Assembly (NCBI GenBank): GCA_019747875.1
Contig: JAIEQI010000002.1
Coordinates: forward strand, 1-64,000
Origin: Candidatus Obscuribacterales bacterium
Lineage (GTDB): Bacteria; Cyanobacteriota; Vampirovibrionia; Obscuribacterales; Obscuribacteraceae
Direction: 5' to 3'
Length of the DNA stretch: 64,000 nucleotides
This document shows positions 17,361 to 26,456 of this stretch, one piece after another. Position 1 is the first letter of the stretch; each line of letters starts with the position of its first letter. The translations under genes were made by a program, and so were the position numbers. The notes under the pieces are model-generated. The model did not search any database, was not told the origin of the DNA, and was given only the letters and a program-made list of their open reading frames with translations.

Positions 17361-18176
17361 ATGACTGGCAGAGTAATAGTAGTAACATCGGGCAAAGGTG
17401 GGGTCGGCAAGACCACGGCTTCTGCCAACATTGGGCTTGCGCTTGCTGCAAGCGGACCCTCGGTCGCACTTGTCGATATGGATATCGGATTGCGCAACCT
17501 CGACATCCTCATGGGTCTCGAAAATCGAGTCGTCTACAACCTCGTCGATGTCGTCGAGGAAAAGTGCAAGCTGCGTCAAGCGCTTGTAAAAGACAAACGT
17601 CTACCGAATTTGAATTTGTTGCCGGCTGCGCAGACACGGGATAAAACCGCTGTTAATGCCGATCAAATGAAGAAGCTGACTGAAGAACTGAAAGGCATGT
17701 TTGATTATGTTTTGATCGACAGCCCGGCAGGCATCGAAAGCGGTTTCCAAAATGCCATCGCTGGCGCGGAGGAAGCTGTCGTCATCTGCACGCCCGAAAT
17801 GTCCGCTGTTCGCGATGCTGATCGTGTTATCGGACTGCTCGAAGCACGCAAGGATGAAATCAGTCAGTATCGATTGATCATCAATCGCATCCGGCCGCAC
17901 ATGGTGAAGAGCAATGACATGATGAGTGTCCAGGATGTTCTGGAAATCTTATCAGTCAAGCTTCTGGGAGTTGTTCCGGAAGATGATCAAGTAATTGTGT
18001 CCACCAATAAGGGCGAACCGCTCTCCGGATCGTCCGATAACCAAAAAGCCGGTCAGGCCTATAGAAATATCGCCAAACGCTTGCAGGGAGAGGAAGTCCC
18101 GTTCCTCAACTTAGACGCTATGGACGCAACCTGGTTTACCAAGGTTGTAAAATTCTTCAATCCCGCGCGAGTCTAA
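17361..18176 (+). CDS. minD: Septum-site ATPase MinD
   Basis: This 271-residue ParA-family ATPase binds the membrane as an ATP dimer and carries MinC. The deviant Walker A SGKGGVGKTT (residues 10-19) has the signature Lys12. Walker A' is LVDMDIGLRNLDILMG and Walker B is YVLIDSPAGIE. The last residues (WFTKVVKFFNPARV) form an amphipathic helix, the membrane-targeting sequence. Length matches the family. GAGGACTGAGGA lies directly before the ATG. It is preceded by minC and followed 19 bases later by minE, the usual order. Confidence 0.96.
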   Translation: MTGRVIVVTSGKGGVGKTTASANIGLALAASGPSVALVDMDIGLRNLDILMGLENRVVYNLVDVVEEKCKLRQALVKDKRLPNLNLLPAAQTRDKTAVNADQMKKLTEELKGMFDYVLIDSPAGIESGFQNAIAGAEEAVVICTPEMSAVRDADRVIGLLEARKDEISQYRLIINRIRPHMVKSNDMMSVQDVLEILSVKLLGVVPEDDQVIVSTNKGEPLSGSSDNQKAGQAYRNIAKRLQGEEVPFLNLDAMDATWFTKVVKFFNPARV

Positions 18177-18195
18177 TTGGTGGAGGAATATTACC

Positions 18196-18453
18196 GTGCA
18201 ACTTTTAGATTGGTTATTCCGAAAAAGTAGCGACGACGCTAGATCGAAAGCCAAAGACCGCATGAAGCAGATGCTCATTCATGACAGACTCGAGCTCCCA
18301 CCGGATCGCTTGTCAAGTCTTGAAGAGGAACTTGTAGCTGTCGTCTGCAGGTATTTCGACATTGACCGCGACACAACGCGCTTCGATCTGCAACAATATG
18401 AGAGAAAGGCATCCTTGATTGCCAACTTCCCTCTGGTAAGGTCTAAGACTTAA
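18196..18453 (+). CDS. minE: Topological specificity factor MinE
   Basis: MinE triggers MinD ATP hydrolysis and creates pole-to-pole movement of MinCD. The product has 85 residues, usual for the family. The N-terminal membrane/MinD-binding part reads LLDWLFRKSSDDARSKAKDR, and the contact helix follows with RMKQMLIHDR. The C-terminal part (LEEELVAVVCRYFDIDRD) is the dimerisation domain. It starts with GTG; GGAGGAAT sits at good distance. A 50-codon frame follows and then rodA. Confidence 0.93.
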   Translation: MQLLDWLFRKSSDDARSKAKDRMKQMLIHDRLELPPDRLSSLEEELVAVVCRYFDIDRDTTRFDLQQYERKASLIANFPLVRSKT

Positions 18454-18459
18454 CTGTCC

Positions 18460-18612
18460 ATGGATTATGCATCGATATCGCAGCAAGCACCTGGTTCAAC
18501 TTGGTGTGGAGAGCTCGCGATTGATTACGCCGCCCAAATCATACCGGCGCCTGAATCCTGCCGCTGTCTTGCAGCCTTCGATTCTCTTGCTGCCGGTCTG
18601 GGTGCCAAATGA
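18460..18612 (+). CDS. Possible 50-aa coupled ORF between minE and rodA
   Basis: This frame runs from an ATG 6 bases after the minE stop and ends with TGA overlapping the rodA ATG (ATGA at 18609-18612), the classic arrangement of translational coupling. It fills the whole minE-rodA gap. The product would be soluble, with three Cys (GSTWCGELAIDYAAQ; PESCRCLAAFDS). There is no clear ribosome site in front, so coupling from minE is needed. rodA itself also lacks a good site, which fits a role for the upstream frame as a translational lead-in. It may be a real small protein, a leader, or chance. Confidence 0.4.
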   Translation: MDYASISQQAPGSTWCGELAIDYAAQIIPAPESCRCLAAFDSLAAGLGAK

Positions 18613-19991
18613 TGACGTACTCTGAAGGTCGCCAGCAGTCGCCGCTTCCTGGAATCATCCGCAGTGTCTGGTCGATGATAGCCAGTGTGGATTGGATACT
18701 CGTCTTGGCGACGATTTATCTCTTGTACATTGGTCTTCTGACACTCGACGCGCAAGGTGCATCGTTTCACGACAAGCAGCGCGACTTCCTTGTCGTCGGT
18801 GCAGCAGCTGCCCTCTTGTTCTGGCGCGTTCCTTATAAGATTTGGACGAACCCGATTGTTCTGCCAATTCTCTACCTGGTCAACATCGGACTTCTGGTCG
18901 CCGTTATGGTGGCGGGACACTCGGCTATGGGTGCGCAACGTTGGTTGGCGCTTGGACCGATCACATTGCAGCCATCAGAAATTGCCAAACTCGTCGTCAT
19001 CTTCACGCTCTCTCTCTGGCTTGCATGGCGACCAATCAAAAACTTTTGGGATAACCTTTTGACGATCGCGATTATTGCGATTCCTGCGTTTCTTGTATTC
19101 AAGCAGCCTGACCTTGGCACTTCACTGACTTTTGGTGCTGTTTTTCTTGGTATGACGTTTTGGGCAGGCGCCACCTTTGGTGATCTGCTTGTTTTGGCGA
19201 GCCCAATTTTGACATTGATCCTGAATGCGGTCGACAAGCCCATGCTTCAATGGATCTACAACGGCGTACCCATGGGACAAGATATTGAGAAAGCCCAGGC
19301 AACCGGCATGGAAGGAATCTTTTGGCTCGGCTTCATTGTGGCTCTGGGCGCCTATCTTGCGATCTTCTGGAGGCGCAGAAATTTCAATCTCTGGGTGCGA
19401 TTATTATTGATCACGGCGATTCTCTGCGCGAACTTTGTCATCGCGGAGAAACGTCCAGAGCTATGGAATGTGTTAAAACCCTATCAACAAAAGCGTTTGA
19501 CCAGCTTTGTGAATCCGTATTCAGATCCCCGCGGCTCGGGCTATCACATTTTGCAGAGTTTGATCGCTATTGGTTCCGGTGGCATCAACGGAAATGGATT
19601 AGGGCAGGGACGTCAGAGCCAGGGGCATTTCATTCCAGAGCGACACACCGACTTTATTTATGCGGTCGTCGGTGAAGAGCTTGGATTTAAAGCCAGCCTC
19701 AGCGTTATCATTGCCTACTTCTTCATTTGCGTTCGCGCGATCTTCATAGCCTTCCAAGCTCGGGGAGAACCACGCGGAAGCTTGATGGCAATCGGAATCA
19801 TGTGTATGTTTCTATTCCACGCCTTCCTCAACATGGGGATGACGATGGGCATTATGCCAGTGGCAGGTGTCCCACTTCCATTCCTCAGCTACGGAGGAAC
19901 AGCGCTCATCATCGACCTTGTTGCAATTGGATTATTGCTCTCGATCCGTACGCATAATCCAAAGCAAGTTGCGAAGGATAACTGGTGGTAA
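18609..19991 (+). CDS. rodA: Rod-shape peptidoglycan glycosyltransferase RodA
   Basis: RodA is the SEDS-family glycan polymerase of the elongation machinery, working with a class B PBP. The 460-residue product has about 10 membrane segments. Family motifs are clear: GAQRWLALGPITLQPSEIAK, FKQPDLGTSL, the catalytic-region ERHTDFIYAVVGEELG and GMTMGIMPVAGVPLPFLSYG. RodA is preferred to FtsW because of the HTDFIYAVVGEELG form, the VAGVPLPFLSYGG form and the min/cell-shape context; FtsW remains possible. The first ATG overlaps the stop of a 50-codon frame, and a second ATG follows at once. No PBP2 or mreBCD gene is in the window. Confidence 0.88.
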   Translation: MMTYSEGRQQSPLPGIIRSVWSMIASVDWILVLATIYLLYIGLLTLDAQGASFHDKQRDFLVVGAAAALLFWRVPYKIWTNPIVLPILYLVNIGLLVAVMVAGHSAMGAQRWLALGPITLQPSEIAKLVVIFTLSLWLAWRPIKNFWDNLLTIAIIAIPAFLVFKQPDLGTSLTFGAVFLGMTFWAGATFGDLLVLASPILTLILNAVDKPMLQWIYNGVPMGQDIEKAQATGMEGIFWLGFIVALGAYLAIFWRRRNFNLWVRLLLITAILCANFVIAEKRPELWNVLKPYQQKRLTSFVNPYSDPRGSGYHILQSLIAIGSGGINGNGLGQGRQSQGHFIPERHTDFIYAVVGEELGFKASLSVIIAYFFICVRAIFIAFQARGEPRGSLMAIGIMCMFLFHAFLNMGMTMGIMPVAGVPLPFLSYGGTALIIDLVAIGLLLSIRTHNPKQVAKDNWW

Positions 19992-19999
19992 GTCTGACC

Positions 20000-20659
20000 T
20001 TATTTGCCGAGTTTGTAGCCGGCGCCTGGGATGGTTTCGATGATGCCGTCGTTATTTAGTTTCTTTCGAATTTGTTTGACTGCCGTGCGGAGAGAATCTG
20101 TTGTGGCTTCGCTTTCAGCGCTCCACACTCGGCTCATGAGCACGTCGCCTTTGAAAATTTCGTCGGGATTTCGCGCTAAAAATTCAAGCAGTGCGAATTC
20201 CCTTGGAGGCAAGCGCACTTCGGAACCATCTTTGCTGACGGTTAGGTTTGACGGATCTAGCTTGTAGGCACCGGCCATAAGGTCTGTTGCTGCAGTCTTG
20301 CCTGGGCGGCGGAGAATTGCCCTAATGCGAGCTGCTAATTCGCGCGTGCTGAATGGCTTGATCATGTAATCATCAGCGCCGGAGTCCAGACCTTCTTCAC
20401 GATCGGAAATCGTTCCTTTACCGGTGAGCATGATGACTGGTGCACTGCCTACGCCGCGATACCATTTTAAAAATTCGATGCCGGTAGTATCAGGTAACTG
20501 CCAATCTAAAATGATGATGTCGTAGCCCGAAATGCTAATCAGGTGCTTCGCATCTGCCGCTGTGTAAGCCGGATCTATAACGTGGTTCTCTCTGGCAAGT
20601 ACCGCACTGGCCATTTTTACGTGATCCACATCGTCGTCCACAAAGAGTATTTTAGCCAT
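20000..20659 (-). CDS. OmpR-type response regulator
   Basis: The 219-residue product has a receiver domain (residues 1-115) with DDD acidic pocket, phospho-acceptor Asp in IIILDWQLPD, Thr in MLTGKG and Lys in MIKPFS, all intact. A winged-helix DNA-binding domain follows (about 128-218: LPPREFALLEFLARNPDEIF; DSLRTAVKQIRKKL; GAGYKLG). It is 7 bases downstream of the histidine kinase on the same strand, so the pair is very likely a cognate two-component system. It is a close paralog of the regulator at 44765-45436. The gene converges with rodA, only 8 bases apart. Targets are unknown. Confidence 0.93.
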   Translation of the reverse strand: MAKILFVDDDVDHVKMASAVLARENHVIDPAYTAADAKHLISISGYDIIILDWQLPDTTGIEFLKWYRGVGSAPVIMLTGKGTISDREEGLDSGADDYMIKPFSTRELAARIRAILRRPGKTAATDLMAGAYKLDPSNLTVSKDGSEVRLPPREFALLEFLARNPDEIFKGDVLMSRVWSAESEATTDSLRTAVKQIRKKLNNDGIIETIPGAGYKLGK

Positions 20660-20666
20660 GGTTCAA

Positions 20667-22265
20667 TTAACTGTTAGCTGATCCTATTGTTTTTTCTTCT
20701 GAGTCAAATTCGTTTTCATTCGAGCGTGGCAGAGACGTTGTTTGCGCCGATATTACATTTGATTCGTTGGGATCATTTGTCGTAAGCGGAGCAAGACGTG
20801 AGTCCTTTCTTGGGAGAGTGAACGAGAAAACACTACCGGTTGGCTGATTCGCTTCCACAGATATCGAGCCTCCATGCAGATCGATCAAAGCCTTGCATAT
20901 TGCAAGACCAAAACCAGAGCCACCAAATTTAGTGGCGTCTGTTGAATGCACTTGTTGAAATGGTTGAAAAATTTCGTCAATCATTTCTTTTGGAATACCT
21001 CTTCCACTATCGCTAATCTTGATATTCGCTGTTTCTTCGGTGCTGCTGACTTGGACCGAAACCGTAGAGCCATCCGGAGAATACTTTATCGCATTTGACA
21101 ATAGATTGGAAACTATCTGAACGACTCTGTATTCGTCACCAAAAATATCAGCAGACCCGGAAACCGCGATTTCCACATTCTTGTGTTTTGCCAGCGCTGA
21201 TGTTAGCTCTTGCGCCTGTTGAATGGCTGAATCGCTCGAAAAATTCTTCATGTCGAGTTTCATCTTGCCTTCTTTTAACTTTTCAAGATCCAACAGGTCA
21301 TTAATCAGCTGACCCATACGCATGGTGTTGCGTTCAGCCACTTTCAAAAGTTCTCTATCTTGCGGGGAAGCGAGCACAGCATCTGCGTATTCCAAGAAAG
21401 TCGAAATCGTCTGCAGCGGTGCGCGCAAATCATGTGTGACCATCGCAAGTATTTGGTCGCGCATGCGTTGTGCTTCCTTTTCCTTTTCGCGAGCGATATT
21501 CAGTTTCTCCGCCATTTGGTGAAAATTTCGATCTAGATCTGTAATCTCGTCGCTTCCCTTTACCTGCGGATTCAAAGTCTGATTTGAAAGAAGGCGCTCG
21601 TTATTGTCGTTAATAACAGCAAGTCGCTTTGAGATTTGGCGAGAGAAGAACACCGCGAGCGCTCCGCAAATGAAGAAGCTCAGTAAAAGCCCCCAGGCGA
21701 GTAATGTGCGTGTACGCTTGCGAATCTTTGCTTGATACTTAGGTTCGTTTTTATCGATCTCTCTTTCCTCAGCGGCGTAGAGAAGAAGCTTCATGCCGGT
21801 TCCTTCTTTAATGAGATCGGAAAAGTATGTTTTGAATTTGTTGCCTACGAGAATTGCGTTTTTGTAGTCCTTCTTTTCGTAGTAATCAATCAACTCTGGA
21901 GATAGCTTTTTCACGTCAGCCATCATCTTCGGCACGGTGTCATTGAATTCTTTGTAGCGTGAGTTGTTCTTGATCAGTTTGTCTAAGTTTTCGAAGTCCT
22001 CGATAGTTTTATCCATCAGGGCTTTGAAAGCCTCATCATCCAGGTTGCGGAAGTAGAGGCGCTTATCGATTCCAATCTTTTCGAAGGCGACGATGTCCGA
22101 TGTGAGTTTCGTGATGGCTGACAGAACCTGTCGGGACTTGTTGGCTTTTTCGGCGCTTTGCTCAGCTTGTTGCAAGAGCGAAAACATTTCAGTGAAAAGC
22201 ACCAGCTCAAGAATGAGCGGAATACCCACCAGTATCAGTCCTTTATGTGCCAGACGGAACTTCAA
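20667..22265 (-). CDS. Membrane histidine kinase
   Basis: The product has 532 residues. I choose a TTG start at 22265 because GGGGG lies 8 bases upstream, and because the resulting N-terminus (MKFRLAHKGLILVGIPLILE) matches that of the double kinase at 27496-31413; the frame is open to 22349. Domains in order: transmembrane helix (about 7-27), helical extracytoplasmic sensor (28-185), second helix (188-208), HAMP (209-262), HisKA with phospho-His in MVTHDLRAPLQT (about 278), and HATPase with N, G1 (DSGRGIP), F and G2 (GGSGFGLAI) boxes. The Asp/Ser/Thr-rich tail is probably disordered. The regulator directly follows. Signal unknown. Confidence 0.9.
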   Translation of the reverse strand: MKFRLAHKGLILVGIPLILELVLFTEMFSLLQQAEQSAEKANKSRQVLSAITKLTSDIVAFEKIGIDKRLYFRNLDDEAFKALMDKTIEDFENLDKLIKNNSRYKEFNDTVPKMMADVKKLSPELIDYYEKKDYKNAILVGNKFKTYFSDLIKEGTGMKLLLYAAEEREIDKNEPKYQAKIRKRTRTLLAWGLLLSFFICGALAVFFSRQISKRLAVINDNNERLLSNQTLNPQVKGSDEITDLDRNFHQMAEKLNIAREKEKEAQRMRDQILAMVTHDLRAPLQTISTFLEYADAVLASPQDRELLKVAERNTMRMGQLINDLLDLEKLKEGKMKLDMKNFSSDSAIQQAQELTSALAKHKNVEIAVSGSADIFGDEYRVVQIVSNLLSNAIKYSPDGSTVSVQVSSTEETANIKISDSGRGIPKEMIDEIFQPFQQVHSTDATKFGGSGFGLAICKALIDLHGGSISVEANQPTGSVFSFTLPRKDSRLAPLTTNDPNESNVISAQTTSLPRSNENEFDSEEKTIGSANS

Positions 22266-22372
22266 TATCTCTGCCCCCAATCCTATACGTACCACGTCCG
22301 GGCTGAACCCATGTTTCAGTGAAACGCTCCGGATCTGGTAGTAAGACAATCTGGACTCAAGCAGCCGCAGAC

Positions 22373-22398
22373 AAAAAAGGGAGGCGTTATCGCCCCCC
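22373..22398 (-). terminator. Rho-independent terminator
   Basis: On the minus strand, GGGGGGCG pairs with CGCCTCCC across a 4-base loop, followed by TTTTTT. It lies after the gene at 22427-22969 and before the histidine kinase, so the kinase-regulator pair probably has its own promoter. Confidence 0.85.
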
Positions 22399-22426
22399 TT
22401 CAGTACTAGTTTGCCTTCGCGGCTAG

Positions 22427-22969
22427 TTATTGCTGCTGGCTGGCTGTGCTTCTTGGTACATGGCTCGTGACGAGCGATGCTGCTTCTTGCTGTTCAAATT
22501 TGGCAAGCTCGGTTTCGGAAATCGACATTGCAGCAAGGCGGCTTGATTGACCCAAAGTAGCCATGCGATCAAGAACGGCGAAGGCTTCTTCGAGGTGGCG
22601 GGCCAGGGCTCTGGCTTGCGGGACGATTTTGTCGACTGTAGCACCCAAGATGATTTGCGATTCGATACCGGTAATGGTGGCGCGGTCGCTTACAAGTGCC
22701 GTGAAGATTCGCATTTTTAGTGGTTGTCCCGGCGCTGTGTATAGCGTGACGGTACGGTTGAAGCCCTGGTTGTTAACTGTGATTTCGCCGACGAGTTGTT
22801 CGAAATTGCTTCCCTGGGGGAGCATTCCTTGAATTTTTCCTGCAGTGGTTCCTAATTCCTGTGCAAGTGTTTCAACCAAACTGGCGAAAGATGCCACACC
22901 TTGCAAGTCGATAGTGGTAGCGCCGGTAGTCGGTTGTGTAGCGAAATCGAATTTTTCATTGCTTGTCAT
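22427..22969 (-). CDS. Hypothetical protein, 180 aa
   Basis: No family is recognised. The frame is open far upstream (to 23542), but that part is antisense to the prenyltransferase gene and is not used. The ATG at 22969 gives a protein-like soluble product without signal or membrane segment. It begins with NEKFDFATQPTTGATTIDLQ, has a central beta-rich part (GEITVNNQGFNRTVTLYTAPGQ), a helical stretch (VDKIVPQARALARHLEEAFAVLDRM) and a Ser/Ala/Gln tail. It is followed by a strong terminator. The gene is divergent from ubiA with a gap of about 165 bases. Confidence 0.6.
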   Translation of the reverse strand: MTSNEKFDFATQPTTGATTIDLQGVASFASLVETLAQELGTTAGKIQGMLPQGSNFEQLVGEITVNNQGFNRTVTLYTAPGQPLKMRIFTALVSDRATITGIESQIILGATVDKIVPQARALARHLEEAFAVLDRMATLGQSSRLAAMSISETELAKFEQQEAASLVTSHVPRSTASQQQ

Positions 22970-23135
22970 AGTCTTGTCAAGAACCTCGGAGTCCAGAAAA
23001 CTGTACTTAATCTTGACAGTTTGAGTCTGAAGATGCAAGTAGATCAGGCTTAGCCAGCGATTCTTGGCAACTATCGTTACATGAAGCTTCATCCATAATG
23101 CCGTTATCGACCAGCTTTTTACTACAATTGTCCCC

Positions 23136-24071
23136 ATGCAAAAAACTGATATTGACAATGCTGGTGAGAAAGCGCCGCTCCCAAGCGCTCCTCCTGACAA
23201 GCCTCTCGGTCCATTCGCTACTATTAAAGAATGGGCGGAGATGATCAAGATCGAGCATACGGTGTTCGCGCTTCCGTTTGCTTTGTCGGGAATGATTTTG
23301 GGCGCAAAAAGCATTCCTGAACCTGCTACCTGGTTTTGGACGATTCTCGCTTTTGCCGGTGCCAGATCTGCGGCGATGACGTTGAATCGACTGATCGATG
23401 CCGGCATTGACGCCGCAAACCCCCGCACGAGCATGCGTTCGATTCCGGCTGGGAAAATCAGCCCAGCCCTGGCGCTTGTTTTTGCGATTGTTTCTTTCGG
23501 GTTGATGATTTTCGCAGCTAGTAAATTGCCACCGTTGTGCATGATGTTATCGCCTATAGCTGTTTTTTGGTTGTCTTTCTATTCGTTTACCAAGCGTTTT
23601 ACCTGGATGTGCCATATTGTTCTTGGTATCGCTCTTGGTGGCGCCGCTCTTGGTGGTTGGATTGCGGCTGGAGGAAGCCTGGCTCAGTACGCACCGTGGT
23701 TGTTGGCGACAGCTGTTAGCACTTGGGTCGCGGGATTTGATCTTATTTATGCACTGCAAGATGTGGAGTTCGATCGCGATAAGAAACTGCATAGTATTCC
23801 AGCTCGATTTGGCATCGAGGCGGCACTGAATGTGTCCGCAGGTCTTCACTTACTGACGGTTTGCAGCCTCATGCTGCTAGGCTGCTCGCTAGATTTGGGA
23901 CCGATTTATTATTGCGGCGTGACAATGGTCGCGATTATGCTGAAGTACGAGCACTCGCTGGTGAAGCCGAATGATCTCAGCAAGATCAATGCGGCGTTTT
24001 TCAATACCAATGGCATTGTTTCAATTGCGACGTTTGTCGCTGTTTTGTTGGATAAGTTGATCAAGTTCTAA
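23136..24071 (+). CDS. UbiA-family prenyltransferase
   Basis: UbiA-type enzymes attach a polyprenyl chain to an aromatic acid during quinone synthesis, in the cytoplasmic membrane. The 311-residue product has about 8 membrane helices. The two Mg-pyrophosphate motifs are present: NRLIDAGIDAANPRT (N-x3-D-x3-D) and DLIYALQDVEFDRD (D-x-x-x-x-x-x-D). The form resembles the MqnP/UbiA enzymes of futalosine-type menaquinone or ubiquinone synthesis; which one cannot be decided here. There is no ribosome site. TACAAT (23123-23128) lies only 7 bases before the ATG, so the mRNA may be leaderless. A hairpin follows the stop. Confidence 0.88.
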   Translation: MQKTDIDNAGEKAPLPSAPPDKPLGPFATIKEWAEMIKIEHTVFALPFALSGMILGAKSIPEPATWFWTILAFAGARSAAMTLNRLIDAGIDAANPRTSMRSIPAGKISPALALVFAIVSFGLMIFAASKLPPLCMMLSPIAVFWLSFYSFTKRFTWMCHIVLGIALGGAALGGWIAAGGSLAQYAPWLLATAVSTWVAGFDLIYALQDVEFDRDKKLHSIPARFGIEAALNVSAGLHLLTVCSLMLLGCSLDLGPIYYCGVTMVAIMLKYEHSLVKPNDLSKINAAFFNTNGIVSIATFVAVLLDKLIKF

Positions 24072-24103
24072 AATAACAAAGAGAGTTAGTTGGAAGCACG
24101 CTC

Positions 24104-24140
24104 GGTCAGCCTGCAGGTCTAAGCAGCTTCAGTGGCTGAC
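24104..24140. other. Hairpin between convergent genes
   Basis: GTCAGCC (24105-24111) pairs with GGCTGAC (24134-24140) around a 22-base loop. It lies in the 91-base gap between the convergent ubiA-like and kinase genes. No T tract follows on either strand, so it may be an mRNA 3' end structure rather than a terminator. Confidence 0.4.
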
Positions 24141-24162
24141 GGACGTACGCTGCCATGCGATC

Positions 24163-26259
24163 TTACTTTGCTTTCGGTGGGGCGACGAAGGCGAATAGAT
24201 CGCCGGAGATGGTGCCTTGATAGATGTGGGTCGATGTTACCAGCGGCGCTGATTCAAGACCAGATTCGAAGGTGTGATACCAGTTCAGGTCCCCTGTTTT
24301 GACGTTGAAGCTGTGCAATATTCCATTGCGGGTTCCAAGATAAAGGCTGCCTCCGACGCTGCTTGCACCGCCCAGTGCCGGTCCGCCAGCCTCTGCCTTC
24401 CAGAGCAAAGTGCCCTTAAATTTGTCAATGCTGTGTACGCCACCATTCTTGGTGCAATAGTTCAGCGAAGTGAATTCGAGATTTCCCCTGCAGAGGAACG
24501 AGGAGTTAGTTTCGAACCTCCAAACTGGATTGCCTGTTTCGATTTCATAGGCAAAAATCTTGCCATCCACAGATGCGCAGTAAACGCTGTCGGTTGAGGC
24601 AAGCACGCTCGCCAGGAATGCCGAACTACCCTCCGCATGCCATTTACGCACGCCCTTCTCTGTGTCAATTGCATGGAGCGCTTTGTCTTTGCTTGCCACA
24701 AAAAGAGTGTTGTCCACAACTTGTGGATTGCTGACAATACCGCCGTCGCAGCGATAAGTCCAAACCACTTTTCCGTCCGCTTTGTTGAACGCTTTTACAC
24801 TTCCGTCCATCGCTGCAACATACACGTAATCGCCCCCTGCTACGGGCGAAGTGACGATCGGGCAAGCGCTTTGGAATTTCCAATTTACAGAGCCATCCCC
24901 GGCATAAATACTATATGTATAGCCATCCACCCCTGTGCAGTAAACTTCATCTGCCACCACCAGCGGTGTGGTAAGTAGTGCGCCGCCAGTTTTCAGGTGC
25001 CACTGCAGTCGCCCCGTATTCATGTCAATGGCGTAGAGGGCGCCGTCCGCGGAGGGCAGATAGATGTGCTTGCGATTGCGGTGAAGTCCTGGAGTCGCCT
25101 GCCAGCCAATCGGTCCCTTGGTTTTGTAAGTCCACAGCAAGTCCAGTTGCTTTTCCTTTTCGGGATCTAGCCCTCCCGATGGAGTCGTTTTCGGTGGATC
25201 TTTTACTACTGTTGCTGCCTGCTTGGCTTCAGCCGGTGAACAATCGATCGTTGTCTCCGCGGTTGCTACTGCTGTCTTTGTCTCAGAAGGAGCCTTGTCT
25301 TGCGCTTTCTCAGCATCAGCAGCTTTTTCCGAAGACTCGTTGTGTTCGGCCGGTTTAATTGCTGCTTTGCCTTCGAACTTCGGTTCGGCAGCAGCTCCGC
25401 CAACTCCGAGGCGTGCAACCTTCATTTCAAGCAAAAGCTTTTCCAACGAGGGGAGTACATCGTTGAGAGATTGAAGTCGCTCATCGGGGCTTTTCGCCAT
25501 CATATATTTGATGACCTTATCCAAGATCGCCGGCGTGTCGGTGCGCAATTTACCAGCCGACGGAACCGGTGCTGTTGCGTGTTTAAGCGCCATTTCAATC
25601 ATGCCGGTCGCTTTGAACGGGCGCTCACCTGTGAGCATCTCGTAAAAGACAGAACCCAAGGAATAAATATCTGAGCGGTGGTCGTGTGGTTCTCCGCGGC
25701 AAAGTTCAGGCGACATGTATGCGGGGCTGCCTTTCCCCTGGGCAGTACGCTCGAACGCCGGTCCTGTAGCAATCAGTGCAAGTCCAAAGTCCCCGATTTT
25801 CAGGTTGCCATCTTGGGTGATGAAGATGTTGTCCGGCTTGATGTCCTGATGAACAACGCCTCTCTTGTGCGCGTAGTTGAGCGCCGAGGCCATTTGTTTC
25901 ATCCATTCAACAGCTTGTTCAAGTGAAATTTTCTCTTTGCCGATGCGCTCTTTCAAGCTTCCACCTGGCAGGAATTCCATAGCGATATAGTGGTGAACTT
26001 TGCCCTCGCGGTTCTCCATGCCGATGTTGTGGATGGTCACGATGTTTGGGTGCTCGAGCTGAGCTGCCAACCTAGCTTCTTGCCTGAAGATTTCACTGAC
26101 GTCACTGTCAGCCATGAGTTCTGGCAACATCATCTTGATGGCGATTTCTCGCTGCAGAAACTCGTCCCGGCAGTGATACACGACCCCCATCCCACCAGAG
26201 CCAAGCTCTCTGAGTATGGTGTAATGTCCGAATTCCAGTTTATCCCCGGGCGTAAACAT
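24163..26259 (-). CDS. Ser/Thr protein kinase fused to PQQ-type beta-propeller
   Basis: The 698-residue protein has a Hanks-type kinase domain (about 10-275): Gly loop LGSGGMGVVY, AIKMM, HQDIKPDN (the usual Arg of HRD is Gln, so a non-RD form), DFGLAL and SPAYMSPE. A charged Lys/Ala/Glu linker (about 290-370) leads to a C-terminal region (about 375-695) of repeated GALYAIDMNTGRLQW-type blades, seven or so, as in PQQ or BamB-like propellers. There is no membrane helix, so the propeller seems cytosolic and may act as a binding platform. No phosphatase gene is adjacent. It converges with ubiA and is divergent from kdsD. Confidence 0.9.
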   Translation of the reverse strand: MFTPGDKLEFGHYTILRELGSGGMGVVYHCRDEFLQREIAIKMMLPELMADSDVSEIFRQEARLAAQLEHPNIVTIHNIGMENREGKVHHYIAMEFLPGGSLKERIGKEKISLEQAVEWMKQMASALNYAHKRGVVHQDIKPDNIFITQDGNLKIGDFGLALIATGPAFERTAQGKGSPAYMSPELCRGEPHDHRSDIYSLGSVFYEMLTGERPFKATGMIEMALKHATAPVPSAGKLRTDTPAILDKVIKYMMAKSPDERLQSLNDVLPSLEKLLLEMKVARLGVGGAAAEPKFEGKAAIKPAEHNESSEKAADAEKAQDKAPSETKTAVATAETTIDCSPAEAKQAATVVKDPPKTTPSGGLDPEKEKQLDLLWTYKTKGPIGWQATPGLHRNRKHIYLPSADGALYAIDMNTGRLQWHLKTGGALLTTPLVVADEVYCTGVDGYTYSIYAGDGSVNWKFQSACPIVTSPVAGGDYVYVAAMDGSVKAFNKADGKVVWTYRCDGGIVSNPQVVDNTLFVASKDKALHAIDTEKGVRKWHAEGSSAFLASVLASTDSVYCASVDGKIFAYEIETGNPVWRFETNSSFLCRGNLEFTSLNYCTKNGGVHSIDKFKGTLLWKAEAGGPALGGASSVGGSLYLGTRNGILHSFNVKTGDLNWYHTFESGLESAPLVTSTHIYQGTISGDLFAFVAPPKAK

Positions 26260-26456
26260 CTATAGACCTGTCTCCAATGGCATGCGTCTTAGAGAATCGT
26301 TATGAATTTTTCTTCTCTCAGAACAAGTAAATTATGGCGTTAAGCTGCCCCATTTCTATGTTCCACGACTTAAACAGATATCATCTTGAAGGCTTCTCAA
26401 GAATCAAAATCGGTCGAGTTGTAGAATGTCCAGGTGCATTCATTAGATGAACTGAA

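Noticed and set aside
22970..23542. N-terminal extension of the 180-aa gene
   Set aside because: It is antisense to the ubiA-like coding region; the internal ATG at 22969 gives a sensible product.
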